This document shows positions 44,260 through 52,682 of a stretch of 64,000 bases of DNA, one piece after another (positions within the stretch are counted from its first letter, which is position 1; every line of letters starts with the position of its first letter). The notes under the pieces are model-generated. The model was not told where the DNA came from. It was given only the letters and a program-made list of their open reading frames with translations, and did not search any database. Position numbers and translations under genes: made by a program. The stretch is from Rheinheimera sp. (GTDB lineage Bacteria; Pseudomonadota; Gammaproteobacteria; Enterobacterales; Alteromonadaceae). The stretch is from contig DMYW01000069.1 of NCBI GenBank assembly GCA_003482455.1, positions 1 through 64,000 on the forward strand. Reading direction: 5' to 3'.

Positions 44260-44288
44260 GGCTATTCTCTGCAATCGAACCTGAACTG

Positions 44289-44313
44289 AAAAAAACCGCC
44301 TGCGGACAGGCGG
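44289..44313 (-). terminator. Intrinsic terminator directly upstream of the AraC-type gene
   Basis: Stem CCGCCTG / CAGGCGG with a CGGA loop, followed on the minus strand by seven T. It ends about 30 bp before the regulator's start. It either ends cyd-operon read-through or acts as an attenuator for the regulator. Confidence 0.82.
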
Positions 44314-44495
44314 CAGGTAATTTCCCGTTTCAGCGTTGCACGGACTGCGGCAAGTTCCCTAGTCTGCATTGGAACTCACGCATTTGGCTGCCGGCGCCGC
44401 TGAATGAAAAGCAACACATGGGTGTCTCACCAGAAGTGCCAGAGTGTTCCAGCGGTTCTGATGGTTGTTTTATAACCGCTGCGGCCAAGCCATGC

Positions 44496-44511
44496 TGTAC
44501 AAAAGTGTACA
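44496..44511. promoter_or_regulatory. TGTAC box 3, perfect palindrome
   Basis: TGTAC-aaaagt-GTACA. It lies 22 nt upstream of a plus-strand TGTAAT (44534-44539) that could be a -10. Directly after it, ATTTGTAATC occurs twice (44511-44520, 44531-44540) with a 20-bp period. Confidence 0.6.
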
Positions 44512-44598
44512 TTTGTAATCAATTCTGAAAATTTGTAATCCGAGAGCGGGGCGCCAATGGCGCAATCCCTTGGTTTTATGAGTTGTGGAGGAAGAGAA

Positions 44599-44691
44599 TT
44601 GCAGCTTTGTGTCGCCTTGTTGTCACAAACAGCAATTTTAGGGACTAGAGTTGAAGAACGCTTGTGGCAAGCAGCGATAGGTCCGCTGTAA
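44599..44691 (+). CDS. Possible 30-residue ORF in a short transcript
   Basis: TTG start with a very strong ribosome-binding site (GGAGGA at 44587-44592, 6-nt spacing); an in-frame ATG at 44578 lacks one. The product begins MQLCVALLSQTAILG and ends 2 nt before the stem of an intrinsic terminator. A plus-strand promoter-like element and TGTAC box 3 lie upstream, giving a transcript of about 180 nt. It may be a small protein, a leader peptide or a regulatory RNA with a fortuitous ORF. No homology is recognised. Confidence 0.35.
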   Translation: MQLCVALLSQTAILGTRVEERLWQAAIGPL

Positions 44692-44693
44692 GT

Positions 44694-44728
44694 CGCGAAT
44701 TGTTTTGCGGGCAATTCGCGGCTTTTTT
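44694..44728 (+). terminator. Intrinsic terminator of the short plus-strand transcript
   Basis: Perfect 9-bp stem CGCGAATTG / CAATTCGCG with a 9-nt loop, then GC and six T. The only plus-strand unit it could serve is the short region starting near 44540. Confidence 0.85.
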
Positions 44729-44768
44729 ATCGGCGACAAAGCTACATCGAAAGTGCTAGATCAAGCGA

Positions 44769-44963
44769 CTATTCGGATTTTACTTTGCAGGTGCTAATGC
44801 CCAGCAGCGGATACAGCGGGCAGAAGTTCAAGCTGCCGGTTAACAGGGGCACCACACCCAGCCAGCCCCACCAGCCAATGACACCAGTCGCGGCCAAGCC
44901 GACGAGCACGACACCGGCAATGATCCGTAATGTTTTATCAATTCCACCGACGTTTGCTTGCAT
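44769..44963 (-). CDS. DUF2892 (YgaP transmembrane-like) protein
   Basis: 64 residues: QANVGGIDKTLRIIAGVVLVGL, a short loop GWWGWLGVVPLLTGSLNFCPLYPLLGISTC. This is the small two-helix inner membrane domain found alone or fused to rhodanese in YgaP. Three consecutive ATG codons follow GAGGA; the third (44963) has the best spacing. It follows cydC by 26 bp and is probably the last gene of the cyd operon. The Cys pair in NFCPLYPLLGISTC is conserved and may handle sulfane sulfur, consistent with a rhodanese gene elsewhere in the window; inference. Confidence 0.8.
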   Translation of the reverse strand: MQANVGGIDKTLRIIAGVVLVGLAATGVIGWWGWLGVVPLLTGSLNFCPLYPLLGISTCKVKSE

Positions 44964-44989
44964 CATCATTTCCTCGAAAGTAGTTGGAC

Positions 44990-46762
44990 TTAGTGCTCGA
45001 ACCGAGTCAGCGTCCAATGTTGGTTAAACACAGGGGATTGCAGCTGTTGATGGCTGGCAATCACTAAAATACCGTGGCGTTGGTACGCCGCTATGTTCTG
45101 TAACAAGGTTTCGGCAGTTGTGGCATCGAGCCCAGCAAAAGGTTCATCCAGTAGCAGCACCGGCGCTTTGCGCAATAAGCTGCGCGCTAAGGCAAAGCGG
45201 CGCAGTTCCCCACCTGACAGGCCAACGCCGTATTGGCCAAGTATGGTGAATAAACCTTGCGGTTGACGCGCCAGCCAACTATCCAAACCAACCAGTGCTA
45301 GCACTTGTTGTAACTCTTCATCACTAGCCTTGGGGTCAGCCAAGCGTAAATCGGCCGCGATGGTTAAACCAAACACTTGCGCGCGTTGCCCGACATAGCA
45401 GCAAGCTTGCCGCAAGCTCGTTTCCGTGAAAGCACTGATGGGCCTGTTGTTCAAACGTAGCTCGCCTGCCAGCGCCGGGATCTCCCGCGCTATGGTTTGC
45501 AGAAGCGCCGATTTGCCTACGCCAGATGGCCCTTGCAGCAAGACGCAGCTACCGGCGTTTAGGGTGGCGGTCAGTGCAGGCACAGGCAATGCGTGCTGAT
45601 AGCCCCATTGCACATCGCGCAGCTGTAGTTGCAGCTGACTATCGTCCAACCGCTCAACCCCGCTGGCCGCACTGGCTGTTTGACATAGTTGGTTGAGGCG
45701 ATCCCGTGCTTGGCGACTTTGCCCAAGCACGGCGGGTACAAACACCAGCGGCAACAGCACTTCGGCAAGGCCAAGCCAGCCCAACAATAGTGCAATTAGC
45801 ACAGGCGCATGATGTTGATAGGGTAGGCTGGGTGCTTGACCTAGGTTTTCAAGCAGCGGCCCATTAAGCAGCGAGCTGTCGGTCGGAGCTGCCACAAGCT
45901 CAGTGCTTGTCGCAGCAGCAAGCAGTGGCTGTGCTAGTTGTTGGCTCTGTTGCAGTTCAGGCACAGCGGATAGCACCAACAACAGGATACCAAGCAGCAA
46001 CAGCAGCCACATCGCCGCTTGCAGCAGTAATTGCCGGCGCTGAATTTGCCGTTCCAGCTGATATAAACGCAGGTCCTGTTGCTGTTGTTCACTTTGCATG
46101 TGGCCAGCGCGATTGAGCAGCAAATACGGCGTTAGCAGCGTCAAGCTTTGCAGCAAGTGCTGGCGGCGTTTGGCTTGTAGCTGCACCAACTGACCTGCCT
46201 CTTGGTAGGCGTACTTTTGGGCCAGCAGTGGCAGCAATAGCATGATCGCCAGCAGCGCCAGTATCAGCGGCAAGGCTGCGGGCAACCACCAAGCGAGCGC
46301 CAGACTGTAGATGAGGCTGAGCGCAACTGCCCAGCCGAGGCGATTCACCAGCTGCAGCGGGAATTGATCCAACAGGTCGATATCTGCCAGCAGGCGCTGC
46401 AGTTTATCGCCGGTAAAGCCTTGTTGTACTTGGTGAAAGGGCTGTTGGGCCAAGGCTTTAAAGCTGTCGACACGCAGCTGCGACAGCAACTTCAGTACTA
46501 ACGCATGCGAAGTCAGTCGTTCAAAATAGCGGCCCGTGGTGCGAACAATCGCTAGCAAGCGAATGAGCGCGCCGGGGCGCAAGAAGTCAAAGTTACCGGC
46601 CCAGATGGCGGTAAGGCCTGCTAAGGCGCTGGCACTGATAAACCAGCCAGAAAACGCCAATAACGCAACCGAAGCCAGCAAGGTGCACAAGCCCAAAATA
46701 AAACTACCGCTCCAATGTGCGGTTTGGGCAAGCCACAGTTGGCGCAGCCGCAGCGGTTTCAT
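44990..46762 (-). CDS. cydC: CydC, glutathione/cysteine ABC exporter subunit
   Basis: 590-residue half-transporter with an N-terminal six-helix membrane domain and a C-terminal ATPase: Walker A LLQGPSGVGKSALLQ, Q-loop CYVGQRAQVFG, signature LSGGELRRFALARSLL, Walker B VLLLDEPFAGLD, and H-loop ASH. With CydD it exports reduced thiols to the periplasm, which is needed for cytochrome bd assembly. The membrane domain carries a Ser/Ala/Pro/Gln-rich periplasmic loop (about residues 268-320) longer than usual. The ATG overlaps the cydD stop by 4 bases. Confidence 0.92.
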   Translation of the reverse strand: MKPLRLRQLWLAQTAHWSGSFILGLCTLLASVALLAFSGWFISASALAGLTAIWAGNFDFLRPGALIRLLAIVRTTGRYFERLTSHALVLKLLSQLRVDSFKALAQQPFHQVQQGFTGDKLQRLLADIDLLDQFPLQLVNRLGWAVALSLIYSLALAWWLPAALPLILALLAIMLLLPLLAQKYAYQEAGQLVQLQAKRRQHLLQSLTLLTPYLLLNRAGHMQSEQQQQDLRLYQLERQIQRRQLLLQAAMWLLLLLGILLLVLSAVPELQQSQQLAQPLLAAATSTELVAAPTDSSLLNGPLLENLGQAPSLPYQHHAPVLIALLLGWLGLAEVLLPLVFVPAVLGQSRQARDRLNQLCQTASAASGVERLDDSQLQLQLRDVQWGYQHALPVPALTATLNAGSCVLLQGPSGVGKSALLQTIAREIPALAGELRLNNRPISAFTETSLRQACCYVGQRAQVFGLTIAADLRLADPKASDEELQQVLALVGLDSWLARQPQGLFTILGQYGVGLSGGELRRFALARSLLRKAPVLLLDEPFAGLDATTAETLLQNIAAYQRHGILVIASHQQLQSPVFNQHWTLTRFEH

Positions 46763-48549
46763 GTCGGCTCCTTGGTGATGGAGTTGCAGATGGTTTGCGG
46801 CTCGGTGGGATCGGGCCTTGCGATTTGCTGAATGCGGCCCGCGTCGAGCTGCAACTGCTGGTCGACAAACCCCAAATAGTCCGTTTGATGCGACGCGATG
46901 ACTAAGGTTTTGCCACGGCTGAGATGTTCAATCAGCTGCGCCAGCTGCTGTTGATTGTCAGCATCGAGTTCGGCAAAGGGCTCATCAAACAACCAGATGG
47001 CTCTGTCGAGTAACAACACCCGCGCCAGCGCCAAACGTTGCTGCTGCCCACCGGACAAACCCAGTCCTTGTTCACCTAGAACAGTGTCCAGCGACATGCC
47101 TTGTTGCATCAGTTCTTGCCACAAACCAACGGCGCCAAGCACCTCGATGCAGTCGGTGTCGCTTAAGTCGCTGCGCGCTAATTGCAGGTTGGCCCGAATG
47201 CTTGCCGGCAGCAATTCCGCCTGTTGTGTCAGATAGGCGATTTGTTGCCAAAGCCAAGGCCGCTGCGCTGTGTTTATGAGGTGGCCGGCGCATAGATATT
47301 CGCCGTTGGCGCTCGAGCTGGTGGCAGGCACAAACCCAGCCAGTAGCTGCAACAAGGTCGATTTGCCACTGCCGCTTGGGCCTGTTAACAACCAACGTTC
47401 GCCATGCTTTATCTGTAACTGTGGAACTTGCAGTCGCGGCTGCGCCGAGCCAGCCACTTCGATCTGGCGTAACTGCAAAATGGGTTGGCCAAGCGGCCAC
47501 TGCAACGCGCTAGGCGCTGCGAAGGACTCGTCATATGATTCTGGACTGCTCGGCAGCGGCTCGCTGGGATGTTGCCACAAGGTTTGCAGCTGCAATGCGG
47601 CTGCTTCGGCATGCGCTTTGGCGTGGTAATCATTGCCCAGTTGGCGCAGCGGCTGATAAAACTCGGGCGCGAGCAACAAAATAAACAGCGCCGGTTGAAA
47701 CGCCACCGGCACCACGCCTTTGGCCCACGGCAATTCTTTTAATAACCCAAGGCCTAAATACAGCGCCACTAACGCAATCGCTAGCGCGGTAAACAGTTCC
47801 AGCACGGCGGTGGATAAAAACGCCATCCGCAGCACCTGCATAGTGCTTTGCCGATAGCGCTCAGACGCCGCCTGCAACGAGTCGCTGGCTATGCCAGTGG
47901 CATCGAGGCGTTTGAGCACCGGCAGATGCTGTAAAAAGTCCGCCAAACGCCCGCCTAAGCGACTTTGCAGCTGCAATTGCGCACTGCTGGCTCTACTGGC
48001 TTCACGGCCGACTAGGATCATAAAAAACGGCACCAAAGGCGCGGTCAATAACAACAAACCTCCCGCTAGTGGGCTGTAATACGCCACCGCTGCGCTGATT
48101 AGTAGCGGGGTGACAACGACCAGCGACAGTTGCGGCACATACCGGCTGACATAGCCATCCAGCGCATCCACGGTTTCGGTCAGCTGCACCGTGAGCGCGC
48201 CGTCGCCTGCAATTTGGTTGCGGGCAGGGCCAAGTGGCAGCAGTTTCGCCAGCAGTTGCTGACGCAGGCTGGCGCGTAAATTGCGGCTGACTGCGGCGCA
48301 GCGCCATTCTTTGTAAAGCAATAAGGCATGACGACAACCAAGCGCAGCTAAACACAACGCCAGCCATAGCCAGGAAAAGGTTTGCGATAATAACCATTGC
48401 TCTGCCAGCATCGACAAGGCCAGCATAGCGACTAACAAGCAAGGAACTGACATGCAGGCGGCGAGTACCGCCTGCGTCAGCTGCGACCTGTAAGGTCGCA
48501 GCCATTCGTTCAACAACAGACGGGACTTATTCAGCGCGGTTGCCTCCAT
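46759..48549 (-). CDS. cydD: CydD, glutathione/cysteine ABC exporter subunit
   Basis: 596 residues from the ATG at 48549 (MEATALNKSR). Six membrane helices (YVSRYVPQLSLVVVTPLLISA and following) and an ATPase domain: Walker A LTGPSGSGKSTLLQLLAG, signature LSGGQQQRLALARVLL, Walker B IWLFDEPFAELD, and ASH. It pairs with CydC. The start lies inside the end of cydX (23-bp overlap), so translation is coupled to that of the oxidase subunit. Confidence 0.92.
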   Translation of the reverse strand: MEATALNKSRLLLNEWLRPYRSQLTQAVLAACMSVPCLLVAMLALSMLAEQWLLSQTFSWLWLALCLAALGCRHALLLYKEWRCAAVSRNLRASLRQQLLAKLLPLGPARNQIAGDGALTVQLTETVDALDGYVSRYVPQLSLVVVTPLLISAAVAYYSPLAGGLLLLTAPLVPFFMILVGREASRASSAQLQLQSRLGGRLADFLQHLPVLKRLDATGIASDSLQAASERYRQSTMQVLRMAFLSTAVLELFTALAIALVALYLGLGLLKELPWAKGVVPVAFQPALFILLLAPEFYQPLRQLGNDYHAKAHAEAAALQLQTLWQHPSEPLPSSPESYDESFAAPSALQWPLGQPILQLRQIEVAGSAQPRLQVPQLQIKHGERWLLTGPSGSGKSTLLQLLAGFVPATSSSANGEYLCAGHLINTAQRPWLWQQIAYLTQQAELLPASIRANLQLARSDLSDTDCIEVLGAVGLWQELMQQGMSLDTVLGEQGLGLSGGQQQRLALARVLLLDRAIWLFDEPFAELDADNQQQLAQLIEHLSRGKTLVIASHQTDYLGFVDQQLQLDAGRIQQIARPDPTEPQTICNSITKEPT

Positions 48550-48661
48550 TGGCCCCGTCAGTTTCTTCCCCAGCGTAGCCGTTGAGTTCCAGCCACATGG
48601 CGTTGATGATGCCAAACGAGCAAGCCAACAACACCCCTAAGATCCAGGCGAAATACCACAT
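48527..48661 (-). CDS. cydX: CydX small subunit of cytochrome bd
   Basis: 44 residues: one membrane helix (MWYFAWILGVLLACSFGIIN) with the conserved Trp, Tyr and Glu-containing stretch AMWLELNG, then a hydrophilic tail. CydX stabilises the oxidase haem site. GGAG precedes the ATG by 7 nt. It lies 11 bp after cydB and runs into cydD. Short genes of this kind are often missed by annotation. Confidence 0.93.
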   Translation of the reverse strand: MWYFAWILGVLLACSFGIINAMWLELNGYAGEETDGANGGNRAE

Positions 48662-48672
48662 AGTGTTGCTCC

Positions 48673-49809
48673 TTAATACAATGAATGTTTGTTGGCTTGA
48701 ATATGTTGCTCGTTTAAGCGACCAAACATCTTCACATAACACCAGATGGTGTAGCCAAGCACAATGGGTACAAACACGCAGGCGACAAAGAACATGATTT
48801 TTAACGTCAGTTCGCTGGAGGTGGCGTCCCACATGGTTAAGCTGTGGTTCGGCATGCTACTGGATGGCATCACAAACGGGAACATCGCCACGCCGCACGT
48901 CATGATCACACCGGCTTGACCCAATGAACTGCTGATAAAGGCCAGCGCACCTTTGCCGGCTTTACTGCAAATACCTGCCAGCGCAAACGCGGCCACACCG
49001 AGTGCAGGGAAGACCCACAGCAACGGATGGTTGTTGAAGTTCTGCAGCCAAGCGCCAGCGCGTAGTTCCACTGTCTTGTTGACCACATTGTTCACGGCAT
49101 TGCTATCAAGTGTGCTAGTCACCACGTACCCCGCGATGCTGCTGTGCAGCCACACGCCCGCCAGCACAAACAACAGCGCGGCGCCAAGGCCAGTTAACAG
49201 ACCTATGTGTTGGCTACGTTTGAGCACAGCGCCTTCGGTTTTCATTTGCAAATACGCGGCACCTTGAGTGACGAACATCAACAAACTCAATACGCCGACT
49301 AACAAGGCAAATGGGTTCAGCAGTGCAAAAAACGAGCCTGTGTAGCTGACGCGCAGCAGCTCATCAAATTGAAACGGTACGCCTTGCAGCAAATTACCAA
49401 AGGCCACACCAAAGATAATCGGCGGTACGGTAGAACCCACTGTTAAGGCCCAATCCCAGTTACTGCGCCACGCTGGGCTTTCCAGTTTCGAGCGATAGTC
49501 AAAGCCAATCGGCCGCAGGTACAGCGCCGCTAAAGTTAAAATCATCGCAAAATAAAAGCCGCTAAAGGACGTGGCGTAGACTGGTGGCCAGGCCGCGAAA
49601 ATCGCGCCACCAGCGGTGATCAGCCACACTTGGTTGCCGTCCCAATGCGGGGCGACGCTGTTGATCATCACGCGCCGTTCGTCGTCGGTTTTACCGACGA
49701 TTTTCAGCAGCGAACCAACACCCATATCAAAACCGTCGGTGATAGCAAAACCAATCAGCAACACGCCAACCAGTAACCACCAGATAAATCTTAAAAATTC
49801 ATAATCCAT
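48673..49809 (-). CDS. cydB: Cytochrome bd ubiquinol oxidase subunit II
   Basis: 378 residues, eight to nine membrane helices. Family sequences: FIWWLLVGVLLIGFAITDGFDMGVG at the start with the conserved DGFD, RRVMINSVAPHWDGNQVWLI, and GFDYRSKLES. The start follows cydA as TAACATG. Together with CydA it forms the high-affinity terminal oxidase in the inner membrane. Confidence 0.95.
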   Translation of the reverse strand: MDYEFLRFIWWLLVGVLLIGFAITDGFDMGVGSLLKIVGKTDDERRVMINSVAPHWDGNQVWLITAGGAIFAAWPPVYATSFSGFYFAMILTLAALYLRPIGFDYRSKLESPAWRSNWDWALTVGSTVPPIIFGVAFGNLLQGVPFQFDELLRVSYTGSFFALLNPFALLVGVLSLLMFVTQGAAYLQMKTEGAVLKRSQHIGLLTGLGAALLFVLAGVWLHSSIAGYVVTSTLDSNAVNNVVNKTVELRAGAWLQNFNNHPLLWVFPALGVAAFALAGICSKAGKGALAFISSSLGQAGVIMTCGVAMFPFVMPSSSMPNHSLTMWDATSSELTLKIMFFVACVFVPIVLGYTIWCYVKMFGRLNEQHIQANKHSLY

Positions 49810-49810
49810 G

Positions 49811-51367
49811 TTACACCTCCGACACGCGGCCAGTTTCGAGATCGTATTTGCCTAAATGCAGCGCTGACGGGCCTTTGCGGGCGAAGTGTTGCATCAACCA
49901 CACTTCAATCACTAAGAACACGCTGTACAGTCCAGTGATCAGCAACATACTGGTCCAGACTTGTTCGACGGTTAACCCAGACGCGGCGATATGAGTCGGT
50001 AACACTTCACCGACAGCCCAAGGTTGACGACCGTATTCGGCGATAAACCAGCCGGCTTCACAGGCGATCCAAGGCAGCGGCAGTGCCAAAAAGGCGGCGC
50101 GCAAGAACCAAGTCGGTTTTTGCTCTAATCGTTTGGCCGAGAAGTAGAACGCCATGGCAAAAATCACCAACATGGCAAAACCGCAGGCGACCATCACCCG
50201 GAACACCCAAAACATTGGGCCAACGCGTGGAATACTCATATCGACCGCTTGTTGAATTTGCTCGGGCGTGGCGTTGGCAGGGTCTTTGGTGACGGCAGTT
50301 AACAACAAGCCATAACCTAAGTCTTTTTTCACCGCATCAAAGGCTTGTTTGGTTTCGTCCGACGTGTCACCCGCGCGCAGTTTTTGCAGCAGCGCATAGG
50401 CTTGCATACCGTTGACGATGCGCACCCGATGCTGTTCTTTGAGATCTTTTAAGCCAAGCACTGGCGTGTCGAGCGAACGCGTTGCCACAAGGCCCAGTGC
50501 GTACGGAATTTTTACCGCGTAATCAGTTACTTGGCGGTCACTGTCGGGAATGCCAAACACAGTAAAAGCGGCTGGTGCCGGGTGGGTTTCCCACTCAGAC
50601 TCGACGGCGGCTAATTTGACGCGTTGCACATCACCAAGCTCATAACCCGATTCATCACCCAGTACAATCACGGACGCCGCCGACGCCAAACCAAAGGCTG
50701 CGGCAATGGCGAAACTGCGCCGAGCAAAGGCTAAATCGCGGCCCTTGAGCATGTACCAAGCGGAAATGGCCAGCACAAACATCGCGCCCGTGGTGTAACC
50801 GGCAGACACAGTGTGTACGAATTTGACTTGCGCCACTGGGTTAAACAGCACGTCAGTGAAGCTGCTCATTTCCATGCGCATGGTGACGTAGTTGAACTCA
50901 GCGCCGACTGGGTTTTGCATCCAACCGTTGGCGATTAAAATCCACAGCGCCGATAAGTTGGTACCAAGTGCGGTCAGCCAAGTGACAGTCAAATGCTGCA
51001 CTTTGCTTAAGCGATCCCAGCCAAAGAAGAACATGCCAACTAAGGTGGATTCTAAGAAGAACGCCATCAAGCCTTCAATCGCCAGCGGTGCGCCGAAGAT
51101 GTCACCAACATAGTGCGAATAATACGACCAGTTGGTGCCGAACTGGAATTCCATGGTTAAACCCGTGGTGACCCCTAGTGCGAAGTTAATGCCAAATAGC
51201 TTGCCCCAAAACTTGGTCATGTCCCGATAAATCTCCTTGCCGGTCATCACGTACACAGATTCCATGATGGCAAGGATAAAGGTCATGCCCAGCGTAAGAG
51301 GCACAAAGAGGAAGTGATACATTGCCGTTAAGGCAAACTGCAACCGCGAGAGCTCGACGACGTCCAT
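49811..51367 (-). CDS. cydA: Cytochrome bd ubiquinol oxidase subunit I
   Basis: 518 residues. LSRLQFALTAMYHFLFVPLTLG contains the haem b595 ligand His18; GLTMEFQFGTNW, the quinol-binding Q-loop (about 245-390) and the end segment EAGWFIAEYGRQPWAVGEVLPT are all typical. The Q-loop is of the long type found in enterobacteria and Azotobacter. First gene of cydABXDC and probably DUF2892. A perfect FNR-type box lies 95 bp upstream, consistent with induction when oxygen is low. Confidence 0.96.
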   Translation of the reverse strand: MDVVELSRLQFALTAMYHFLFVPLTLGMTFILAIMESVYVMTGKEIYRDMTKFWGKLFGINFALGVTTGLTMEFQFGTNWSYYSHYVGDIFGAPLAIEGLMAFFLESTLVGMFFFGWDRLSKVQHLTVTWLTALGTNLSALWILIANGWMQNPVGAEFNYVTMRMEMSSFTDVLFNPVAQVKFVHTVSAGYTTGAMFVLAISAWYMLKGRDLAFARRSFAIAAAFGLASAASVIVLGDESGYELGDVQRVKLAAVESEWETHPAPAAFTVFGIPDSDRQVTDYAVKIPYALGLVATRSLDTPVLGLKDLKEQHRVRIVNGMQAYALLQKLRAGDTSDETKQAFDAVKKDLGYGLLLTAVTKDPANATPEQIQQAVDMSIPRVGPMFWVFRVMVACGFAMLVIFAMAFYFSAKRLEQKPTWFLRAAFLALPLPWIACEAGWFIAEYGRQPWAVGEVLPTHIAASGLTVEQVWTSMLLITGLYSVFLVIEVWLMQHFARKGPSALHLGKYDLETGRVSEV

Positions 51368-51461
51368 AAACGTCTCCTGTTAGTTAAGGAAGTTCTTATA
51401 TAACCGGATTAAACTCTACGCCTGCAGGTCATATGCGGCGAGCGTTAGATGGCAGCAAAAC

Positions 51462-51475
51462 TTGATAGACATCAA
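51462..51475. promoter_or_regulatory. FNR/ANR box upstream of cydA
   Basis: TTGAT-agac-ATCAA, identical in both half-sites to the FNR consensus. Centred about 41 bp before a predicted start near 51427, with a CATAT -10-like element at 51430-51435 on the minus strand, matching a class II activator position. Confidence 0.85.
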
Positions 51476-51587
51476 GAGTCGGTCATTTGGCGCAGAGAAT
51501 GCGTTTCGGGGGAAGCGCATAACCCATCCGGGTTGTGCTTGTTGTCGCACAACTAACAGTATTGTCGCTATCGTTGATTAGGCAAAT

Positions 51588-51601
51588 GTTGATAAAAATC
51601 A
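51588..51601. promoter_or_regulatory. Second FNR/ANR box, upstream of the 51680 gene
   Basis: TTGAT-aaaa-ATCAA, again a perfect consensus. It lies 78 bp before the start codon of the divergent gene, with TATACT at 51615-51620 as possible -10. Confidence 0.8.
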
Positions 51602-51679
51602 AAAATCTGCTGCTATATACTGCGGCAAATTGCCACAGCACGGCGGATTGCGCTGCATTTCCAACACAGGAGAACAAGG

Positions 51680-52456
51680 ATGAACAGGCTTAATTTTCAA
51701 GCTCAATGTGGTGAAATACCGACCGGCGGACATGGCAATCTTGCGAGGCACCAGCGCAGGTTGTTGCGCCGTGCGCGCGTCAGCGCTCTGCTGCTTGGTT
51801 GCGGCGTTTGGCTTGCTGCGATGTCGACGCCATTGCACGCCCACAACACCCCGCCAACCGCTTATCCAGATCTCGCGGCGCAAGTCGATGAACTCAAACC
51901 GCTACTTGATAGCTACCCGCCAAAATTTCAAAACGAAGCCGAGCTGGTCACGACGCAAAAACGCTACGGCGTGTTGAAAAAACAGCTGGATACTTTGCTC
52001 AGTAAACAGCCCGATGAGCCGAACCTGCTGCTGCTTCGCGCAGAATTGCAGCAACTTGGCCACAATATGGATGTCGCTGACGCGTTTGACGGCGCCGCGC
52101 AAGACTACCAGCATCTGCTTGCCATCAAGCCAAAGCATGTCGATGGTTTATTAGGGTTTGGTCAGTTGCTGGTCAATAGCTCCCCACAAAATGCCCCGAC
52201 CGCGGCGCAACTGTTTGCCAACGCGCAGTGCGTCACTCCAACTACCCCGAATGAAGCGGCGCAGCACGGTTATTTCTTTGCTTTGTATTATCAAGGCCAG
52301 CTGGCAAACGCTGTGCGCCAAGCCCGTTACAACCAACAGCAGTGGCCCAATGCCATGCACCAACAGCTAATTGAAGTGGCCAGCGCCGCGCTAAGCCGCG
52401 CCGGTCAGGCAGTGCCCACCGAGGCCGCGTCGCAATTGCCGGCGTGTCAGCCTTAG
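51680..52456 (+). CDS. Exported TPR-like protein under probable FNR control
   Basis: 258 residues. A long basic N-region leads to a signal helix (about 33-53, SALLLGCGVWLAAM, cleavage after LHA). The mature part is helical with TPR character: EPNLLLLRAELQQLGHNMDVADAFDGAAQDY, KHVDGLLGFGQLLV and QHGYFFALYYQGQLANAVRQA. It resembles the C-terminal TPR part of CcmI/CycH cytochrome c maturation proteins only loosely, so that assignment is not made. The start has AGGAGA and AAGG upstream. The promoter carries a perfect FNR box, which links it to low-oxygen growth like the divergent cyd operon. Confidence 0.65.
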   Translation: MNRLNFQAQCGEIPTGGHGNLARHQRRLLRRARVSALLLGCGVWLAAMSTPLHAHNTPPTAYPDLAAQVDELKPLLDSYPPKFQNEAELVTTQKRYGVLKKQLDTLLSKQPDEPNLLLLRAELQQLGHNMDVADAFDGAAQDYQHLLAIKPKHVDGLLGFGQLLVNSSPQNAPTAAQLFANAQCVTPTTPNEAAQHGYFFALYYQGQLANAVRQARYNQQQWPNAMHQQLIEVASAALSRAGQAVPTEAASQLPACQP

Positions 52457-52682
52457 TTTTGCGCTGAAGACGATAACGCGCACGGTCAGTTCACGTTACT
52501 GGGTTGGCTGATGCGTCGACATCGCCAAGTTCATATGGATTCGACTGTAGGCTGTTGTGGCTTTTTTCAAGCAGGAGCGTCAGTCACGGATCCACCGGTA
52601 TGACTGGCGCTTGTCAGCGACTAATTACGTCTTGCTTGCGGTCAGAACTTTGCAGCATCACCGCAAAGTTCAGACTGCGATT

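Noticed and set aside
44127..44528. 133-codon plus-strand frame antisense to the AraC-type gene start
   Set aside because: Shadow of the regulator gene; it passes through a terminator hairpin and the TGTAC palindrome, and lacks a start signal.
51680..52456. Assignment as cytochrome c maturation protein CcmI
   Set aside because: Only a general TPR-like character is shared; no CcmI membrane topology and no ccm genes nearby.
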